Source: an uncultured Lachnospiraceae bacterium
GTDB lineage: Bacteria > Bacillota > Clostridia > Lachnospirales > Lachnospiraceae
Direction of reading: 5' to 3'
DNA: 55,352 nt
Assembly (NCBI GenBank): GCA_947623805.1
Contig: CANQHZ010000010.1
Span: forward strand, 1 to 55,352
Under the pieces are notes generated by a model, which saw only the letters and a program-made list of their open reading frames with translations, was not told where the DNA came from and did not search any database. Positions 38,806-47,821 of the stretch are shown piece by piece (positions within the stretch are counted from its first letter, which is position 1; every line of letters starts with the position of its first letter). A program made the position numbers and the translations under genes.

Positions 38806-40125
38806 ATGGGCAATAAAAATATTGTAGATGCCATATTGGATAATTTAAAAACGGGGGGGGGGTATTACGAGCTTGATGATTATATTATGAACAATACAAA
38901 TGACGTAAAAGCACTGTATTACAGTTGTGTATTGTATGAACAGGCTAAAAAGACAGAAACAGCCAAGATTAAGGATGAAAAGATAAAAGAGCATATTTTA
39001 TTTTGGCAAAAAGAAAAGTGTGAAGAAACACAATATAAAGCATTTATAAATGATATGAAAAAGCTTGATTTCCATTGTCATGGCAAGGGTGTGGAAATAA
39101 CTTTGGGGTGTTCTACTGTATGTAATGCGAAATGCAGTAATTGTACACACGAAACCATGGTTAGAAATGGGGAATTGCTACCAAAAATTTTAGAATTAAA
39201 AGAATTGCGCTATTGGGTGCGAAAGTATAAATTGCTATCGCTAGTGGCAGATATACAAGTTACTAGTATAAGTCCTGTCGGTATGGGAGAGCCATTAACT
39301 AATCCTAATATCATTGAGTTTTATAAGTATATTAAAATCTTTTTTCCAAATGCTGAATTGGGACTGAATACAAATATTAGCTTGTTAAAGGGAAATATGG
39401 CACATGAGATTGCAAAACTCAATATGGGATATATATATCTTAGTCTTTCTTATTTTAATAAGGAGACGTATGAGAGAGAAGTTGGGTTGGATTATGATAA
39501 TACAGTAAAGAACATTTTGGATTTCATAAGAATATGCGAGGAGGAAAATTCAAAAACAAGAATTACAATTCATATATTGAATAATGAATTAAATTCAAAA
39601 AAAGATATTAAAGAATTTATAAAATATTTTCAGCCTTTGTTGCATAAAAAAGACAGGCTTGAAATTAGAAGATATATGCAGATATCTGGAAAAAGCATTA
39701 AAGGAAGAGGAATTAAAAGAAAAAAGTTGCGCCCATGTTATGAATTATGGCAAGTTTTGGCAACAGAGGCAAACGGTAATATTTATCCGTGTTGTTTAGG
39801 ATTATGGAAAAAGTATGATCCGTATTTGTCAATCGGGAATATTACAGATCCGATTCCTGACATTATAAGGAATCTGATGAATATACGTGAAAGGCAGTTT
39901 AACGGTGATTTTAATTCATGTATGGAGTGCGATGTACTGCAACATAATAGAGCATTTTTTCTGCCTATACGTTTTTACAACAAAGAAAAAACGATTAAGG
40001 GAGATATTCAATACATTACGCAAAAAAAATTCTTGTCAGAAATCTTATATATGGCTGAAAAAATCAAATGTTATATTCTGGATTATTCAAAAGAACAGTC
40101 ATATTGGGGAACAAAAGATAAATAA
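38806..40125 (+). CDS. Radical SAM/SPASM protein with a 10-G tract near its start (on)
   Basis: This protein has 439 residues. A cysteine cluster C-NAK-C-SN-C near residues 109-116 is the C-x3-C-x2-C site for the [4Fe-4S] cluster that cleaves SAM. The C-terminal cysteines (RPCYELWQ, YPCCLG and CMECD) look like a SPASM extra-cluster region. Radical SAM/SPASM proteins modify peptides or sugars. The 10-G tract at 38853-38862 encodes Thr-Gly-Gly-Gly at residues 16-19, so slippage would abort translation before the catalytic domain. AGGAGG lies about 10 bases before the ATG. Confidence 0.88.
   Translation: MGNKNIVDAILDNLKTGGGYYELDDYIMNNTNDVKALYYSCVLYEQAKKTETAKIKDEKIKEHILFWQKEKCEETQYKAFINDMKKLDFHCHGKGVEITLGCSTVCNAKCSNCTHETMVRNGELLPKILELKELRYWVRKYKLLSLVADIQVTSISPVGMGEPLTNPNIIEFYKYIKIFFPNAELGLNTNISLLKGNMAHEIAKLNMGYIYLSLSYFNKETYEREVGLDYDNTVKNILDFIRICEEENSKTRITIHILNNELNSKKDIKEFIKYFQPLLHKKDRLEIRRYMQISGKSIKGRGIKRKKLRPCYELWQVLATEANGNIYPCCLGLWKKYDPYLSIGNITDPIPDIIRNLMNIRERQFNGDFNSCMECDVLQHNRAFFLPIRFYNKEKTIKGDIQYITQKKFLSEILYMAEKIKCYILDYSKEQSYWGTKDK
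38853..38862 (+). repeat. Poly-G tract 3 (G10, then TAT)
   Basis: Ten G bases (the first completes an ACG codon) are followed by TATTAC. The frame of the radical SAM gene is open at this length. Confidence 0.95.
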
Positions 40126-40161
40126 AGATAAATTTTAAATCAATTAAGGAGACATAGAAAT

Positions 40162-41085
40162 ATGGAGAAACTCGCATTTCCAAATAGAGTAACCGTAGAA
40201 TTGACAAATGACTGCAATGTATCCTGTACTTTCTGCAATCGTCAAAAAATAGATATGAAAATCGGATATATGAAGGACGAGTTGTATTATAAGATAGTAG
40301 ATGAAATGGCAGAACATCCTCCGATAAAAATGGTTCCATTTTTTAGAGGTGAGCCATTGATGCATCCGCATATTATATCTTTCATAAAATATGCAAAGGA
40401 AAAAGGAATAGGTCCTATTCAGATGGCATCAAATGGTCTTCTGTTGAATGATAAAATGCAGGATGAATTGATAGAAACGGGCATTGACTATGTATCTTTT
40501 AGCTTAGATACTACGGATGAGGAAATATATAAATGTTCAAGGTTATCGGGCAACCTTAAGATTAGTTCTGATAATGTGGAGTCTTTTGGACTGAAATGTA
40601 AAAGAAGAAAGGAACAAGGATTAACAGCACCTAAAGTTCAGGTATCGACGATTAATATAGAAGATTATAAGAAGAATCAAAAGGAATTTATAGATAAATG
40701 GCTGCCGCTTGTTGACGTTGTAAGGGTATATGAACAGCATGATGAAAAAGGGCAACTGGTAGATCCTAATGTTCGCAGAAAGTTGGATATATTTATGGAC
40801 AGAAAACCCTGCAGAAAAATATTTACAGATATGATTATTTACTGGGATGGAAGGCTTGCATTATGTAATTACGACTGGGATGAAAAGCGGGATTTAGGCA
40901 ATGTAAATAACAGCAGCATTCAGCAGATATGGAATTCTCAAGAATACGAATCCATCAGGAACAGACATATTAATAATCTGCTTCAGGACGAGATTTGTGC
41001 GGATTGCCATCATTGGAAAATTGATTATACAGAACAAGGATATATAGGTACAAGCTATCATTCAGAAGAACAGAGGATTATATAA
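40162..41085 (+). CDS. Radical SAM/SPASM protein, second
   Basis: This protein has 307 residues. LTNDCNVSCTFCNRQ holds the C-x3-C-x2-C cluster site near residues 16-23. FRGEPLMHP and SFSLDTTDEEIY are core-barrel motifs. The tail has PCRKIF, LALCNYDW and CADCHHW, a SPASM-like cysteine set. It overlaps nothing and lies one base before the second asparagine synthase gene. No G tract is present. With the radical SAM gene just upstream it lies between two asparagine synthase genes, which suggests a shared modification route; this is inference. Confidence 0.92.
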   Translation: MEKLAFPNRVTVELTNDCNVSCTFCNRQKIDMKIGYMKDELYYKIVDEMAEHPPIKMVPFFRGEPLMHPHIISFIKYAKEKGIGPIQMASNGLLLNDKMQDELIETGIDYVSFSLDTTDEEIYKCSRLSGNLKISSDNVESFGLKCKRRKEQGLTAPKVQVSTINIEDYKKNQKEFIDKWLPLVDVVRVYEQHDEKGQLVDPNVRRKLDIFMDRKPCRKIFTDMIIYWDGRLALCNYDWDEKRDLGNVNNSSIQQIWNSQEYESIRNRHINNLLQDEICADCHHWKIDYTEQGYIGTSYHSEEQRII

Positions 41086-41086
41086 A

Positions 41087-42988
41087 ATGTGCGGAATAAT
41101 CGGAATTATGTGCTTAAAGAGAAGGGAATGCCCTATTAGGGAGACAGAGAAAATATTAGCTGGAATGTCAGATTTGATTGCACATAGGGGACCTGACGGA
41201 GTGGGTTATGTAACGCTTGATAACGGACATGTATTCTTGGGACACAGAAGGTTGGCAATTATTGATTTATCGGAGCAGGGCAGACAGCCGATGCAGAGTG
41301 CAGATGAAAGATTTACTATAACTTACAATGGAGAAATCTATAACTATCAGGAATTGAAGAAAGAGTTGCAGGGATTAGGGTATCATTTTGTTTCAAATTC
41401 AGATACAGAGGTACTGCTGAAAGCTTATGAGCAATGGGGGGTATCAAGTTTAAACAGATTAAACGGCATATTCGCGTTTGCGATATGGGATGATTATTTG
41501 AAAAAAATGATTATAGCACGTGACCGCTATGGGACAAAGCCACTTTATTATGCGAGGATAGGCAGTCAATTTGTTTTTGCTTCTGAGTACAAAGCTTTTT
41601 TGGCGCACCCGGAATTTCAAAAAAAGATTGATTTAAATTCAGTAAAGGAATATTTTACATTCCAAAATCTTTTTTCTAAAAGAACTTTTTTTGAAAGCGT
41701 AGAAATTCTGGATGCCGGAAGTTATATGGTTATAGATTATGAAATGGAATCTGTTCCACGGGCAGTACATTTTTGGGATTATGATTTCTCAAACTCAGAA
41801 TTGAAGCTGAGCAGAGATGAGTACATGGAAGAACTGGACAGGCTATTTAAAAGGGCTGTCGAGCGTCAACTTGTAAGTGATGTGGAGGTGGGAACATATT
41901 TATCGGGAGGAATTGATTCAGGAGCGATTACAGCTATAGCGTCACAGTATATTTCTGATTTAAAAACATTTACATGTGGCTTTGACCTGCATTCGGCTTC
42001 AGGTATAGAGTATTCATTTGACGAGCGTGAAAAAGCAGAGTATATGTCTTATAAGTTTAAGACAGAACATTATGAGATGGTTTTAAAGGCTGGTGATATG
42101 GAGAGGTGCATGGACAAGCTTGTATGGCATCTTGAAGATCCGAGAGTAGGGCAGAGTTATCCTAATTTTTATGCTGCCAAGCTGTCTTCCAATTTTGTAA
42201 AAGTGGTTTTGGCGGGGACAGGCGGAGACGAACTGTTTGCAGGCTATCCATGGAGATATTACAAGGCATACAACAGCCAGAATTTTGAGCAGTATATAGA
42301 TGATTATTATGAATATTGGCAACGGCTATTGAAGGAAGACGAACAGGAGAAATTTTTTTCGCCTATATATGATAGCATTAAGAATTATTCAACAAAGGAG
42401 AGTTTCCGTGGTATTTTTGGCAATGTAATATCAAAAGAATTTTCACCAAAGGATAATGTAAATTATTCACTGTATTTAGAGGCAAAGACATTTCTTCATG
42501 GATTACTGATTGTAGAGGATAAATTAAGTATGGCGCACGGATTGGAAACCAGAGTCCCATTTTTAGATAATGATTTGGTGGATTTTGCAATGAAGATTCC
42601 GTCTGAATATAAGTTGGCTGGTGTGGAGTCTGCAGACAGGATTAATGAAAATGATAATGGACCTAAAGTGGATAAATATTATCGGGTTCATAAGGATGGA
42701 AAATTAATCCTTCGGGATGTGATGAAGAAATATCTGCCAAAAGACATTTCACAGGGGGAAAAACAAGGATTTTCCGCCCCGGATGCAAGTTGGTTTAAAG
42801 GTGAAAGCCTTGATTATGTGAACAGTATTATATCTGATGGTAATGCGAATATATATCAGTTTTTGGATAAGGCAGAAGTAATGCGTATGTTCCAAAATCA
42901 TATTAAAGGCAAGGAGAATAAGCGTCTATTAATTTGGTCTGTCATTAATTTTGAAAAGTGGCTGCAGTTGTTTTTACGTGCCTCATAA
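41087..42988 (+). CDS. Asparagine synthase (glutamine-hydrolysing) family, copy 2
   Basis: This protein has 633 residues. Cys2 and MCGIIGIM open the glutaminase domain, and the set AHRGPDG, HRRLAIIDLS and YNGEIYNYQE is intact. The synthetase loop YLSGGIDSGA lies near residue 272. The two copies have the same domain layout but differ along their length, so this is not a recent duplication. A short G6-TAT run at 41436-41441 encodes Trp-Gly-Val. The likely acceptor is a sugar carboxylate, by context. Confidence 0.92.
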   Translation: MCGIIGIMCLKRRECPIRETEKILAGMSDLIAHRGPDGVGYVTLDNGHVFLGHRRLAIIDLSEQGRQPMQSADERFTITYNGEIYNYQELKKELQGLGYHFVSNSDTEVLLKAYEQWGVSSLNRLNGIFAFAIWDDYLKKMIIARDRYGTKPLYYARIGSQFVFASEYKAFLAHPEFQKKIDLNSVKEYFTFQNLFSKRTFFESVEILDAGSYMVIDYEMESVPRAVHFWDYDFSNSELKLSRDEYMEELDRLFKRAVERQLVSDVEVGTYLSGGIDSGAITAIASQYISDLKTFTCGFDLHSASGIEYSFDEREKAEYMSYKFKTEHYEMVLKAGDMERCMDKLVWHLEDPRVGQSYPNFYAAKLSSNFVKVVLAGTGGDELFAGYPWRYYKAYNSQNFEQYIDDYYEYWQRLLKEDEQEKFFSPIYDSIKNYSTKESFRGIFGNVISKEFSPKDNVNYSLYLEAKTFLHGLLIVEDKLSMAHGLETRVPFLDNDLVDFAMKIPSEYKLAGVESADRINENDNGPKVDKYYRVHKDGKLILRDVMKKYLPKDISQGEKQGFSAPDASWFKGESLDYVNSIISDGNANIYQFLDKAEVMRMFQNHIKGKENKRLLIWSVINFEKWLQLFLRAS

Positions 42989-43047
42989 AAATTGACAAGG
43001 TTGATACTGGCTGGAATGCATGCCAAAGCGTATAAGGGGGTATAAGA

Positions 43048-43775
43048 GTGAAAAAGGAAATTTATTTGACATTTGATATGGACTGGGCAATTGATGAGGT
43101 GTTGGAGTATTTTTACGAATTAATAGAGAAATGTCAAGTAGCTGCGACATTAAACGTTACCCACGAGACACCGCTTTTGCAAAAATTTGAATGTTCAAGA
43201 AAAGTGGAGTTGGGAATACATCCAAATTATAATGATTTGCTAAATACTAGGGGGGGGTATGCAGCGACTGCGAGAGCGTATTGGAAAATATGAAAAAGAT
43301 TGTGCCTAGTGCTGTCTGCTGTAGAAGTCATTCCCTTACAACAAGCAGCATTATAGTAAAAAATTATAAAAAGTATGGCATAAAATATGAACTTAATACG
43401 TTGATTCCTGCCTATAAAGGTATGCGGATCCGACCATTTCCTGCGCCTGTAGACGAAGATGTAAAGATACTTCCCTTTATTTATGAAGATGATGTCTATT
43501 TGAACCAAAAAAATAAATTACAGGTTCAGGAATTCCTGTCAAATGAAATAGAGGCACCTAGAATATTTAACTTCCACCCTATCCATTTGTTTCTTAATAG
43601 TGACTGCCAGGAAACTTATGAAAAGGCAAGACCGTATTTTAAGGATTATAAAAGTTTAAGGCAGTATATTAATCAGATAAATTATGGCATAAAAGATTTC
43701 TTTAATGAACTGATTGATGCAGCAAGAAATGCAGGATGGGAGTTTAAGACTATTTCGGGAGGGTGTTGGGAATGA
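43048..43775 (+). CDS. Polysaccharide deacetylase WbmS-like protein, split by an 8-G tract (phase-off as read)
   Basis: The first part (GTG at 43048) opens with EIYLTFDMDWAIDEV, holding the metal-site Asp pair, and stops at 43293 after an 8-G tract. One extra G carries the frame through SDCESVLENM into CCRSHSLTTSS and FNFHPIHLFLNSD, the histidine motifs of the same fold, to the TGA at 43775, giving 242 residues. The two halves make one family-consistent deacetylase. The restored stop overlaps the next gene as ATGA, so the off state may also lower translation of the formyltransferase. Confidence 0.85.
43250..43257 (+). repeat. Poly-G tract 4 (G8, then TAT)
   Basis: Eight G bases are followed by TATGCA inside the WbmS-like gene. 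Nine G would keep the gene open. Confidence 0.95.
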
Positions 43776-44827
43776 GAGTAGCAGTTCTTGGAAGAACCGA
43801 AATGTTGTGGAACAGTATAAAGCTGCTGGAAGAAAGTGAGCATGAGATTGTCTTAATAGGAACTTGCAAGGCGGCGCCAGAGTATTCGGTAGATGAAAAA
43901 CATTTTGAACAGGAGGCAAAGAGGCTTGGCATTCCCTTTTTCAATAATGCAAAGATTAATTCAGATGAGATTATTGCATTGCTTTCAAGAGTTCAAGCGG
44001 ATATTGCCATAAGCATTAATTGGTTGACAGTAATAGGACAAAGAGCAATAGATTGTTTCAGATATGGCATATTAAATGCACATGCCGGTGACTTGCCTAA
44101 ATATAGGGGCAATGCCTGTCCTAACTGGGCAATTATAAATGGTGAAAAGCGCATAGGGATAACGGTTCATTATATGCTTGCTGATGAGATAGATGCAGGC
44201 GATATTCTGGTGAAAGACTATTATTCTTTGAATGATAAAACTACTATTACTGAAATATATCAGTATATGGAGAAAAAGATACCGGAAATGTATATGCAGG
44301 CATTGGATAAGATTGCTCAAGGTGCTTTTCCTACATCTCAAAGCAAGAAGCCGGAAGATATATTAAGATGCTACCCGCGAGTGCCTTCGGACAGTTTTAT
44401 TGATTGGAAAATGTCATGCAATGATATAGATAAATTAGTCAGGGCATCATGCAGTCCCTTTACGGGAGCTTACACTTATTTTAAGGAATATAAAATACGG
44501 ATTTTTGAATGTAGCAAAGAACCTTTTCGGACATCTGTGCTTGTGGTTCCCGGACAGATTGTGATGATTGATAAACTGACAAATCGGATTGGCGTAGCGG
44601 CAAGGGATGGTATTATTATTATATGCAAATCAGAAGTGGAAGGGAGCGAAAAGAAGATTACAGAAATTATTACTTCTGTCAGGGCGAGGATGAATTATAG
44701 TGTTCAGGATAAATTATATGAGTTAGAAAGGCGAATAGAGAAATTGGAGAATATAGGGGGGGGTATAATACATACACTGAATACCTCCATACGGATGTTG
44801 GAGGAAAATGTGCATGAGATTATCTGA
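43772..44827 (+). CDS. Sugar N-formyltransferase-like protein 1, with variable C-terminal tail
   Basis: This protein has 351 residues. It resembles methionyl-tRNA formyltransferase. LNAHAGDLPKYRG contains the catalytic Asn and His, and DEIDAGDIL the conserved Asp. A C-terminal OB-like domain (about 235-300) is present, then a short coiled-coil tail. Genes like this in glycan loci formylate amino sugars. An 8-G tract at 44756-44763 sits in the tail. With 8 G the tail ends at 44827; with 9 it ends at 44817; with 10 it ends right after the tract. The start is within ATGA at 43772-43775. Confidence 0.88.
   Translation: MRVAVLGRTEMLWNSIKLLEESEHEIVLIGTCKAAPEYSVDEKHFEQEAKRLGIPFFNNAKINSDEIIALLSRVQADIAISINWLTVIGQRAIDCFRYGILNAHAGDLPKYRGNACPNWAIINGEKRIGITVHYMLADEIDAGDILVKDYYSLNDKTTITEIYQYMEKKIPEMYMQALDKIAQGAFPTSQSKKPEDILRCYPRVPSDSFIDWKMSCNDIDKLVRASCSPFTGAYTYFKEYKIRIFECSKEPFRTSVLVVPGQIVMIDKLTNRIGVAARDGIIIICKSEVEGSEKKITEIITSVRARMNYSVQDKLYELERRIEKLENIGGGIIHTLNTSIRMLEENVHEII
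44756..44763 (+). repeat. Poly-G tract 5 (G8, then TAT)
   Basis: Eight G bases are followed by TATAAT close to the 3' end of formyltransferase 1. All three frames stop within about 65 bases, so only the C-terminal tail changes. Confidence 0.95.
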
Positions 44828-45704
44828 AACATTCTTATATGAAGGCGAGAAATTGATAGCAGATGGCGAATTTGAGTGTCTAGGTTTGTTAAACAATAAT
44901 AAGAATGATAAAATATTATCATTCTTGGATAATGAGCGTTTTTTGGATGATACAAATAACGAATTTATAAGTTGCATTATATGCAGGGAAGAATTTGTAC
45001 CTTTGCTGCCAATGCATATAGAAGGAGTCATTGTATCTGAACAGCCAAGCATCAGCTATTGGAAAAGGCATAACGCTATGCAGGAAAAAAGAAAGGAATT
45101 TACAACAAGGATAGGCAGTGGATGTGAAATCAGTCCGTTAGCATATATTGCTAAGAAAAATGTGGTCATTGGCAATAATGTAAAGATAGAAGAATTTGTT
45201 TGTGTAAAGGAAAATGTAGTTATAGGGGATAATTGTATTATACGTGCAGGATGTGTTATTGGTTCTCAAGGTTTTGAATTTAAGAATACTAAAGATGGTA
45301 TGCCTTTTGCAGTAGAGCACTTTGGTGGAGTTATTATTGAACAGGATGTAGAATTGCAAGGTATGACGCATGTTGCCAAAGCCATTGACTATTCTGATGA
45401 TACTGTAATTGGGAGAGGAAGTAAAATAGACGGACTAGTGCATATTGCACATGCTGATAAAATAGGGCGCAACTGTAGAATTGCTGCTGGAGCGGTGCTT
45501 AGCGGAAGCGTTTGTATTGGGAGTAATGTATGGATAGGTCCTAATGCTACAATTAGTAATGGAATTTTTATTGGTGATGGGGCAAGAGTTTCAATAGGGA
45601 GCGTAGTGACAAAGAAGGTGGAACAAGGTACGATAGTAAGCGGAAACTTTGCGATTAATCATAAGACTTTTATGGAGCATATAAAAGCGATTGCAAATAA
45701 GTGA
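44814..45704 (+). CDS. LpxD-like hexapeptide acyltransferase, first
   Basis: This protein has 296 residues. About 100 N-terminal residues resemble the LpxD uridine-binding region. The left-handed beta-helix follows, with VEHFGGVIIEQDVELQG and LVHIAHADKIGRNCRIAAGA, where the histidine of IAHAD is the catalytic base in LpxD relatives. In a Gram-positive this is not lipid A synthesis. It more likely acylates an amino sugar. GGAGG at 44800-44804 favours the ATG at 44814 over the one at 44808. The start overlaps the 3' end of the upstream gene. Confidence 0.88.
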   Translation: MRLSETFLYEGEKLIADGEFECLGLLNNNKNDKILSFLDNERFLDDTNNEFISCIICREEFVPLLPMHIEGVIVSEQPSISYWKRHNAMQEKRKEFTTRIGSGCEISPLAYIAKKNVVIGNNVKIEEFVCVKENVVIGDNCIIRAGCVIGSQGFEFKNTKDGMPFAVEHFGGVIIEQDVELQGMTHVAKAIDYSDDTVIGRGSKIDGLVHIAHADKIGRNCRIAAGAVLSGSVCIGSNVWIGPNATISNGIFIGDGARVSIGSVVTKKVEQGTIVSGNFAINHKTFMEHIKAIANK

Positions 45705-45778
45705 TTTTTAGGAATGCTGATATAGATTGATTGAGATATAAGTGGATTATCTAATTATGAAAGGATTTTTATATAAAT

Positions 45779-46597
45779 ATGAATGTTGTCTTTTTTACAG
45801 CATCAGCTTATGGAGTAAAATGCTTGATGTCAATTTTGAAAATAAAAGAAATAGTTGTGGTTGGCATTGTTACAACGCAGGCAGAGTTTACATTGACATA
45901 TAATGATGGCAAAGATAATAAACGGATGAAAAATGAAGTCCTTTCCGAACTTCACCAGATAAGTGACATAAATGGAATTGAATGTTTTGAAATACAAAGA
46001 ATGAACAGTTCAGACACATATGGTGTATTAAAAAAATGGAAACCTGATTTGATTGTTGTTTCAGGATGGTATCATATGATTGGGGAAACAATCAGAGAAA
46101 TACCAAAGTATGGCGTTGTGGGACTGCATGCATCACTGCTTCCAAAATATAGAGGTGGTGCACCTTTGGTGTGGCAGATGATAAATGGCGAGGATAAAGC
46201 AGGGATTACTTTGTTTTATATAGAAGAAGGCATTGACAGTGGGGATATTATTGCCAGTGCAGAGGAAACTATCGAAGAAACTGATACGATAGCAACGCTG
46301 TACGAGAAGGTGGGGAGTAGAGGAATTGAATTGCTGAAAACATATCTGCCTCTGATAGCATTAGATAAAGCACCGCGTATAAAACAAGATTATTCGGATG
46401 AAAAAGATATATGGCCACAGCGAAAACCCGAAGATGGCTTGATTGATTGGAGTAAAAGCCCAAAAGAGATAGAGCGGTTTGTCCGAGCTCAAACAAAACC
46501 CTATCCAGGTGCATACGCCATAATAGATGATAAGAAAGTTATTATATGGGACTGTACAGTAGAAAATATACAGGGGGGGGGTATAGAAAGGGTTTAG
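45779..46597 (+). CDS. Formyltransferase-like protein 2, with variable C-terminal tail
   Basis: This protein has 272 residues. It has the formyltransferase fold, with HASLLPKYRGGAPLVW and EGIDSGDII, but the place of the catalytic Asn in the N-x-H motif is Gly (GLHASLLP). The C-terminal domain is cut to a few residues by the stop after a 9-G tract. Ten G would extend the protein to about 46677 through a basic tail; eight or 11 would stop at once. Upstream spacing to an AAAGGA site is long, so translation may be weak. Whether it is catalytically active is doubtful. Confidence 0.82.
   Translation: MNVVFFTASAYGVKCLMSILKIKEIVVVGIVTTQAEFTLTYNDGKDNKRMKNEVLSELHQISDINGIECFEIQRMNSSDTYGVLKKWKPDLIVVSGWYHMIGETIREIPKYGVVGLHASLLPKYRGGAPLVWQMINGEDKAGITLFYIEEGIDSGDIIASAEETIEETDTIATLYEKVGSRGIELLKTYLPLIALDKAPRIKQDYSDEKDIWPQRKPEDGLIDWSKSPKEIERFVRAQTKPYPGAYAIIDDKKVIIWDCTVENIQGGGIERV
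46573..46581 (+). repeat. Poly-G tract 6 (G9, then TAT)
   Basis: Nine G bases are followed by TATAGA at the 3' end of formyltransferase 2. The length decides among three C-terminal tails. Confidence 0.95.
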
Positions 46598-46747
46598 TAT
46601 TTTTTTGTGACATCAAAATAAAAAGACATTTGCATAATTCTGCTAAGGAATATAATTTTATGATGACTGTTCCATAGTATTGAATAGATAAAATAAAAAT
46701 GGTAGCGGAACAGAATATGTAATTATGTAATTTGTGGAGATGTCAAA

Positions 46748-47821
46748 ATGAGAGTGGTAAATACTAACATACATGTTGAATTGTTGAAGTCTGCAGATGA
46801 GGAACAATATGAAGAATATTTGTTGGGTAAAGAAGATACACTGATATATCAGTCATTAAAATACAGATATTTTTTAGAACAACTTTTAAAAGATAAAAGC
46901 TTTTATTTGGTTGCAAAAGAAAATGGCGATATCAAAGGTGTGCTTCCTATAATGGTTCGTTGTAATGATTTATATGGGGGTATTGCTAATTCACTGCCTT
47001 TTTATGGCAGTAATGGTTCAATAATTGCCGATAATAGTGATGTATTTGAAGCACTTATAAATGAATATATGAGAATGGCTGATGAAAAAAAGTGGCTGGC
47101 AGGTACGATTATTTCTTCTCCGTTTGACAAAAAAAATTTATATTTTCAGCAGAATATTAAACCGTGTTTTTTGGATAAAAGAATAGGGCAAGTCACCTAT
47201 TTGCCACCGAATAACATTGATTATGAAGAAGCTATTTTTGAAATGATATATAGCAGCGCCAGAAGGAATATTAGAAAGGCGCGTAAGGGCGGAATATCTG
47301 TAGATATAGATAATTCGGACAGCAGCATAGAGTTTTTGTATATGACGCACAGGAAAAATATAGAGAAAATAAATGGGATTGCAAAGAAGAAATGTTTTTT
47401 TGAAGTGTTTCCAAGGGTATTTGAAGAAAAGATGGATTACAATGTTTATATTGCGCATAAAGATGGGAGAATGATTGCTGCATTGCTTGTGTTGTATTAT
47501 AACAAAACTGTTGAATACTTTACCCCTGCCATTGTAGAAGAAAACAGGACAGATCAACCTTTGCCGATGATTATTTATCAAGCGATGTGCGATGCTGTAA
47601 AAAAAGGCTTTAAATATTGGAACTGGGGTGGGACATGGCTTACGCAGGATGGAGTTTATGCATTTAAAAAGAAGTGGGGTTCTGTAGATCTGCCTTACTA
47701 TTATTATACATATATCTTCAACAAGGATATTTTGCAGCTTAATAAGGATGAGGTTTTAAAAAACTATGAAAATTATTTTGTGTATCCTTTTGATGGAGGT
47801 GTAAGTATTGAAAAAGTTTAA
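46748..47821 (+). CDS. FemAB/GNAT-like aminoacyl- or acyl-transferase
   Basis: This protein has 357 residues. Two GNAT-like folds in tandem are suggested by the length and by SARRNIRKARKGG in the middle and YWNWGGTWLTQDGVYAFKKKWGS near the end, a typical FemAB-like closing block. Relatives add amino acids or acyl groups to wall precursors or glycans. GGAGAT precedes the ATG. A short G5-TAT run at 46976-46980 encodes Gly-Gly-Ile. The gene end overlaps the next start by 14 bases. Confidence 0.85.
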   Translation: MRVVNTNIHVELLKSADEEQYEEYLLGKEDTLIYQSLKYRYFLEQLLKDKSFYLVAKENGDIKGVLPIMVRCNDLYGGIANSLPFYGSNGSIIADNSDVFEALINEYMRMADEKKWLAGTIISSPFDKKNLYFQQNIKPCFLDKRIGQVTYLPPNNIDYEEAIFEMIYSSARRNIRKARKGGISVDIDNSDSSIEFLYMTHRKNIEKINGIAKKKCFFEVFPRVFEEKMDYNVYIAHKDGRMIAALLVLYYNKTVEYFTPAIVEENRTDQPLPMIIYQAMCDAVKKGFKYWNWGGTWLTQDGVYAFKKKWGSVDLPYYYYTYIFNKDILQLNKDEVLKNYENYFVYPFDGGVSIEKV

